Positions 31,537 to 34,907 of a stretch of DNA of 34,907 bases are shown in pieces; position 1 is the first letter of the stretch, and every line of letters starts with the position of its first letter. The position numbers were made by a program, and so were the translations under genes. Below the pieces are notes generated by a model. It was not told the origin of the DNA. It saw only the letters and a list, made by a program, of their open reading frames with translations, and searched no databases. Source of the DNA: Alphaproteobacteria bacterium (GTDB lineage Bacteria; Pseudomonadota; Alphaproteobacteria; UBA8366; GCA-2717185); NCBI GenBank assembly GCA_012103325.1, contig WLWY01000020.1:1-34907 (forward strand), given 5' to 3'.

Positions 31537-32550
31537 CTAGTCCACCCGCACTAGCAGCTTACCCCTGTTCCGCCCTTCGTAGAGCATTTCGATCGCACCG
31601 CGGGCGGCGTCGGCACCGTCCAACACATGCTCGTTATAGGCCAGGCGACCGTCCCGAACCCAATCCGCAAGTTCCGCGAGCGCCTCGCCGTACCGTGCCT
31701 TGTAGTCGAGGACGAGGAAGCCCTGCATACGGGCGCGGGCGACCAGCAGTTGGCGGTGCACGCGGGGTCCCAACGGAATCGGGTCCCAATCGGTTAGCGC
31801 CGCCGTACCGCAGATGGTGATGCGAGCGCCCTGCGCCAGGCAGGTCAGAACCGCATCGCTGATGGGGCCGCACGTATTATCGAAATAGCAATCCACACCG
31901 TCGGGACAGGCCACTTTGACCGCTTCCGCCACGTTCTCATTCCGATAATCGATCGCTGCGTCGTAGCCGAACGACTCCCGGCACAGCGCCACCTTCTCGG
32001 GGCCGCCGGCGATCCCGACTGTGCGGCAGCCCTTGATCTCCGCGATCTGGCCCACGGCGGAGCCGACGGAACCGGCCGCCGTAGACACAACCAAGGTCTC
32101 GCCAGCTTCTGGCTCACAACATTCCAGCAGTCCAAAATACGCCGTAATCCCATTCAGCCCCAACACGCCGAGCGCCAGCGACGCGGGAAGGTCCGTTTCC
32201 GTAATTTTGCGGTCCACATCGCTGCCATCACTGACCGCGAAACGCTGCCACCCAAACATGCCCGAAAGCGTATCGCCCTCAGCATAGTCCGGGTGTCGGC
32301 TCGCCACGACATCGCCAACCGCGAAGGATCGCATGGTGGCACCGATCGCGACTGGCGGCAGATAGTTCGGCGCTTCATTGACCCACCCGCGCATCGCCGG
32401 ATCAACCGACCAGTATTCGCATTTCACCAGAAACTCGCCGTCGGCCAGTTCGGGCACCGGCGCTTCTTCCACGGCAAAATGATCCGCGACCGGCACCCCC
32501 TTAGGCCGCTTGGCCAGCACGACGCGGCGGTTCACTAGATTGGTGGTCAT
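31537..32550 (-). CDS. NADP-dependent MDR oxidoreductase (alkenal reductase-like)
   Basis: A 337-residue zinc-independent member of the medium-chain dehydrogenase/reductase superfamily, in the leukotriene B4 dehydrogenase / CurA / YncB branch. The nucleotide-binding motif is STAAGSVGSAVGQIAEIKG (AxGxxG), and CEYWSVDPAMRGWVNE near the N-terminus plus ITICGTAALTDWD near the C-terminus are typical. It probably reduces enals, enones or quinones using NADPH. The ATG at 32550 has GAGAGGA upstream; an open frame extends 59 codons further but overlaps the divergent promoter region. A possible promoter (TTGTCC and GATTAT) lies just before it. It is upstream of amtB. Confidence 0.88.
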   Translation of the reverse strand: MTTNLVNRRVVLAKRPKGVPVADHFAVEEAPVPELADGEFLVKCEYWSVDPAMRGWVNEAPNYLPPVAIGATMRSFAVGDVVASRHPDYAEGDTLSGMFGWQRFAVSDGSDVDRKITETDLPASLALGVLGLNGITAYFGLLECCEPEAGETLVVSTAAGSVGSAVGQIAEIKGCRTVGIAGGPEKVALCRESFGYDAAIDYRNENVAEAVKVACPDGVDCYFDNTCGPISDAVLTCLAQGARITICGTAALTDWDPIPLGPRVHRQLLVARARMQGFLVLDYKARYGEALAELADWVRDGRLAYNEHVLDGADAARGAIEMLYEGRNRGKLLVRVD

Positions 32551-32680
32551 AGGCGATCCTCTCTCGGTCAAGCGTATAATCTCTCGCTGCGGTTCCTTGG
32601 ACAAGGGCGGAACTTCTCGCAAACGCCGACACAACGGGGCAGACTCGTGCTTGCTGCCAAACATCCCGGTTCCGAAACTG
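32551..32680. promoter_or_regulatory. Divergent promoter region, MDR reductase and CPBP protease
   Basis: A 130-bp spacer between two divergent genes. A perfect TATAAT (32575-32580) reads on the plus strand, without a convincing -35 element at the right distance. On the minus strand TTGTCC and GATTAT are about 17 bases apart before the MDR gene. Promoters are expected here but none is certain. Confidence 0.35.
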
Positions 32681-33409
32681 ATGATGTCCTCGAACTCCAC
32701 CGCCAGTCCGCCGCTACCCACGGTCACCGGAAAACACTTGATTACCGTGTTTGCAATCGGCGGGCTTGGCCTGATCGTCCTCTATTTCACTTACCCGCTT
32801 CTCGTACGGCAAGGCGCCCTGGAATGGATCGCCCCCGCGCGCGCCGATATCGTCGCTGGCTTTATAGCCTATGCCGTGTTCCTCGCGGCGTGCTGGATCT
32901 TTGTCGTGCGGACCGCCACGAATGGTTGGGCGAGTGTCGGGCTGCGCCGATGCGACCCCTCGCTCTTCTGGATCGGCGGTTTTCTCGCCTGCTTATGGAT
33001 CGGCGTATCTTCCGCCTTATATGCGGCGTTGGGGATCTGGGAGCTGGCGTTGGCTGCCGGTGCCAGCCTGATCGCGCCGTTCCGCGATGACCCTGTGGCG
33101 ATGACCGGTCTCTTTATTCTTGCCGGCCCGATGGCGGCACTTGTCGAAGAAATCCTGTTCCGCGGTCTGCTCTATGGCTGGCTGCGGCAACGGATGGGGA
33201 TCGCTGTCTCGGCAATCGTCAGTGCGCTGCTGTTCACCGCGGCTCATTTCTACGTCTTTGTCGCAGGGATTGCGTTCGCTGTTGAAATGGCTGTCCTGGC
33301 CGTTCTGCTGGCCCTGCTATACGAGCTCAGTCGGTCCCTCTGGCCTGGAATCCTGGCCCACGCACTGAACAATGTGCTGCTGCTCACCCTCTATCTTTAT
33401 CAGGGTTAG
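32681..33409 (+). CDS. CPBP-family intramembrane metalloprotease
   Basis: A 242-residue membrane protein of the CPBP (CAAX protease and bacteriocin-processing, Abi) family. All motifs are present: VEEILFRG (EExxxR), FTAAHF (FxxxH) and HALNN (HxxxN), in consecutive membrane helices near residues 155-235. About eight hydrophobic segments are visible. Such enzymes cleave prenylated or other membrane peptides, and some protect against self-produced bacteriocins. The start is uncertain: ATGATG at 32681 gives a normal N-terminus, but no ribosome-binding site is obvious and the frame is open upstream. No peptide-export genes are adjacent, so the substrate is unknown. Confidence 0.85.
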   Translation: MMSSNSTASPPLPTVTGKHLITVFAIGGLGLIVLYFTYPLLVRQGALEWIAPARADIVAGFIAYAVFLAACWIFVVRTATNGWASVGLRRCDPSLFWIGGFLACLWIGVSSALYAALGIWELALAAGASLIAPFRDDPVAMTGLFILAGPMAALVEEILFRGLLYGWLRQRMGIAVSAIVSALLFTAAHFYVFVAGIAFAVEMAVLAVLLALLYELSRSLWPGILAHALNNVLLLTLYLYQG

Positions 33410-33453
33410 CGCGCAACACTAGGCGAAACAGTCTAGTTATCGGGAGCAACAGA

Positions 33454-34907
33454 ATGTCCGAAACGGGATCACGGGATCTCTTATCCAAGATCGAGGCTGC
33501 ACGCAGAAAAGTACTCGACGAAGGCAGGCCTGACGCCGTCGCCAAGCGCCGGTCGTTCGAAATGATGACCGCGCGGGAACGGGTCGCGGTACTGGCCGAT
33601 GAAAGCAGCTTCCGGGAATTTGGCAGCCTTGTGGAACCGCACCGCGACAACGAACTGAACCGCGATCTCGACGCGCCCGCCGACGGCATCATCACCGGCA
33701 CCGGCAAGATCGAGGGCCGCTACGCCAATATCGTGGCGCACGACTACACCGTCTATGGCGGCAGCAGTGGCAAGGTTGGTGGCCTCAAACTGGCGCGCGC
33801 CGTACAGCGTTCCATCGACCGCGGCATGCCGCTCGTCATGCTGCTGGAAGGTGGTGGGCATCGTATTCAGGACGGCATGAACGCAGCCCACTTCGCCGGC
33901 GCCTCCCCCGTCTTCCAAAATATGGCCCGGACGTCCGGCTGGATACCCACCGTGGCGGCGATGATGGGTCAGGGCTTCGCCGGCCCAACGAACTATTCCG
34001 CACTGTCCGACTTCGTGGTCATGGTCGGCGGCAAGGCGACGATGGGCATGGCGGGCCCGGCGCTGGTCAAGGCCGGCACCGGCGTCGAAATTTCCAAAGA
34101 AGATCTTGGCGGCGCAAAACGACAGGCGGCGCAGCAAGGCATCGCGGACCTCGCCGTCGATAGCGAAGAGGAATGCCTCGCAATGGCGCGCAAATTCCTG
34201 TCCTACCTGCCCAGCAACGCCCGGGCGCCGCTGCCGATCACGACCTGCGGCGACCCCATCGACCGGCGCGACGACAGCCTGTTCGATCTTGTGCCCGCCG
34301 ACAGCCGCAAAGTGTACGACGTACGGAAGGTCATCGGCGTTCTCGCCGACAAGGGAAGCGTCTTCGAACTGAAGCCCGACTTCGCGCGCAACATCGTCAC
34401 CGCCTTCATGCGGCTCAACGGGCGCCCGGTCGGCGTCGTCGCCAATCAGACCCTGCGCAAAGGCGGTATCCTGGATACGCCGTCCTGCGAGAAGGCAGCG
34501 CACTTCATCGCCATGTGCGACACGTTCGGCCTGCCGCTAGTGTTCCTGATCGACGTTCCAGGCTTCTCGATCGGCCCGTCGGCGGAAGAGAGCGGCCTCG
34601 GGCGGCGCAGCGGCCGCCTGTTCTATGAACTCGGGATCGCGACGGTGCCTCGGGTGTCCGTGGTGCTGCGCAAGGGCTACGGCGGCGGTTACTTCGCCAT
34701 GGCCGGAGGTCGCAGCTTTGAAGCCGACGCCGCCTACGCTTGGCCTACCGCCGAGATATGCGCCATGTCGATCGAAGGCGCGGTGGATGTCGCCTTCCGG
34801 CGCGACTATCAGGATGCGGACGATCCCGCAGCGGTACGACAGAAGATGATTGATCGGATTAAAACACAGACGGAATCCATTGGTGCTGCAAGAGATTTTG
34901 GCATTGA
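33454..34907 (+). CDS. Acyl-CoA carboxylase carboxyltransferase (beta) subunit, partial
   Basis: The gene runs off the right edge, with 484 codons visible and no stop. It encodes the biotin-dependent carboxyltransferase fold of propionyl-, methylcrotonyl- or geranyl-CoA carboxylase type, with two crotonase-like halves. AHDYTVYGGSSGKVGGLKLA and LLEGGGHRIQDGMNAAHFAG lie in the first half, PLVFLIDVPGFSIGPSAEES and LRKGYGGGYFAMAGGRSF in the second. It transfers carboxyl from carboxybiotin to an acyl-CoA. The acyl specificity cannot be set from this part; the partner biotin-carboxylase subunit is probably beyond the edge. GGGAG precedes the ATG, 44 bases after the CPBP gene. Confidence 0.88.
   Translation, partial: MSETGSRDLLSKIEAARRKVLDEGRPDAVAKRRSFEMMTARERVAVLADESSFREFGSLVEPHRDNELNRDLDAPADGIITGTGKIEGRYANIVAHDYTVYGGSSGKVGGLKLARAVQRSIDRGMPLVMLLEGGGHRIQDGMNAAHFAGASPVFQNMARTSGWIPTVAAMMGQGFAGPTNYSALSDFVVMVGGKATMGMAGPALVKAGTGVEISKEDLGGAKRQAAQQGIADLAVDSEEECLAMARKFLSYLPSNARAPLPITTCGDPIDRRDDSLFDLVPADSRKVYDVRKVIGVLADKGSVFELKPDFARNIVTAFMRLNGRPVGVVANQTLRKGGILDTPSCEKAAHFIAMCDTFGLPLVFLIDVPGFSIGPSAEESGLGRRSGRLFYELGIATVPRVSVVLRKGYGGGYFAMAGGRSFEADAAYAWPTAEICAMSIEGAVDVAFRRDYQDADDPAAVRQKMIDRIKTQTESIGAARDFGI

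Noticed and set aside
32681..33409. CPBP protease as bacteriocin immunity or an abortive-infection system
   Set aside because: No precursor peptide, exporter or phage-defence gene is adjacent; the family is often housekeeping.
33481..34503. 340-codon minus-strand open frame at the right edge
   Set aside because: It is antisense to the carboxyltransferase gene, which runs through the window edge and has full family motifs.

Overview
The window looks like a GC-rich alphaproteobacterial chromosome segment. The signs are the three-gene split transhydrogenase (pntAA-pntAB-pntB), a COQ9-family ubiquinone protein, a GcrA-type C-terminal domain and scattered GANTC sites (the CcrM methylation motif). 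It carries 36 protein genes, four of them broken and one cut by the right edge. I saw no rRNA, tRNA, CRISPR array or transposase.

Layout. 1-5.7 kb: an amidohydrolase (+) facing a minus-strand run of PimC/PimD-like acyl-CoA dehydrogenases, a second amidohydrolase and a ZntB-like channel. 5.8-11.5 kb: a plus-strand stretch full of damage, with a CoA-transferase remnant, an AEC permease lacking a normal start codon, a frameshifted ArgE-like peptidase, an intact PhyH-type dioxygenase and a substrate-binding protein with an in-frame stop. 11.6-14.6 kb (minus): an AT-rich orphan gene, a benzoate-CoA-ligase-like gene with one in-frame stop, a mini GcrA-like protein, an orphan flagellar-rod-like protein and a large inverted repeat. 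14.6-16.4 kb: an alpha/beta hydrolase and a secreted unknown. 16.4-20.8 kb (minus): def, coq9, boxC and boxB. 20.9-22.7 kb: rpsU with a non-canonical start, a DUF3179 protein and a small secreted protein. 22.7-26.2 kb: the pnt operon behind an AT-rich spacer. 26.2-32.6 kb (minus): MFS transporter, VOC protein, two hydrolases, glnK, amtB and an MDR reductase. 32.7 kb to the end (+): a CPBP membrane protease and an acyl-CoA carboxylase carboxyltransferase.

How it fits together. The recognisable theme is catabolism of CoA-activated acids. boxB and boxC encode the epoxidase and ring-opening steps of aerobic benzoyl-CoA degradation. A ligase that could feed them lies 3 kb away but is interrupted. 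The dehydrogenase pair and the carboxyltransferase would handle dicarboxylyl- or acyl-CoA intermediates. Housekeeping parts are translation (rpsU, def), quinone and redox metabolism (coq9, pnt) and ammonium uptake (amtB-glnK).

Most notable are the lack of ATG, GTG or TTG at the start of rpsU and of the AEC gene, a def promoter placed so that the mRNA should be leaderless, a stand-alone GcrA-type domain with a GANTC site just upstream, and a 5.8-13.6 kb zone of gene decay. Several of these rest on single bases, so base-calling or assembly error must be excluded first.
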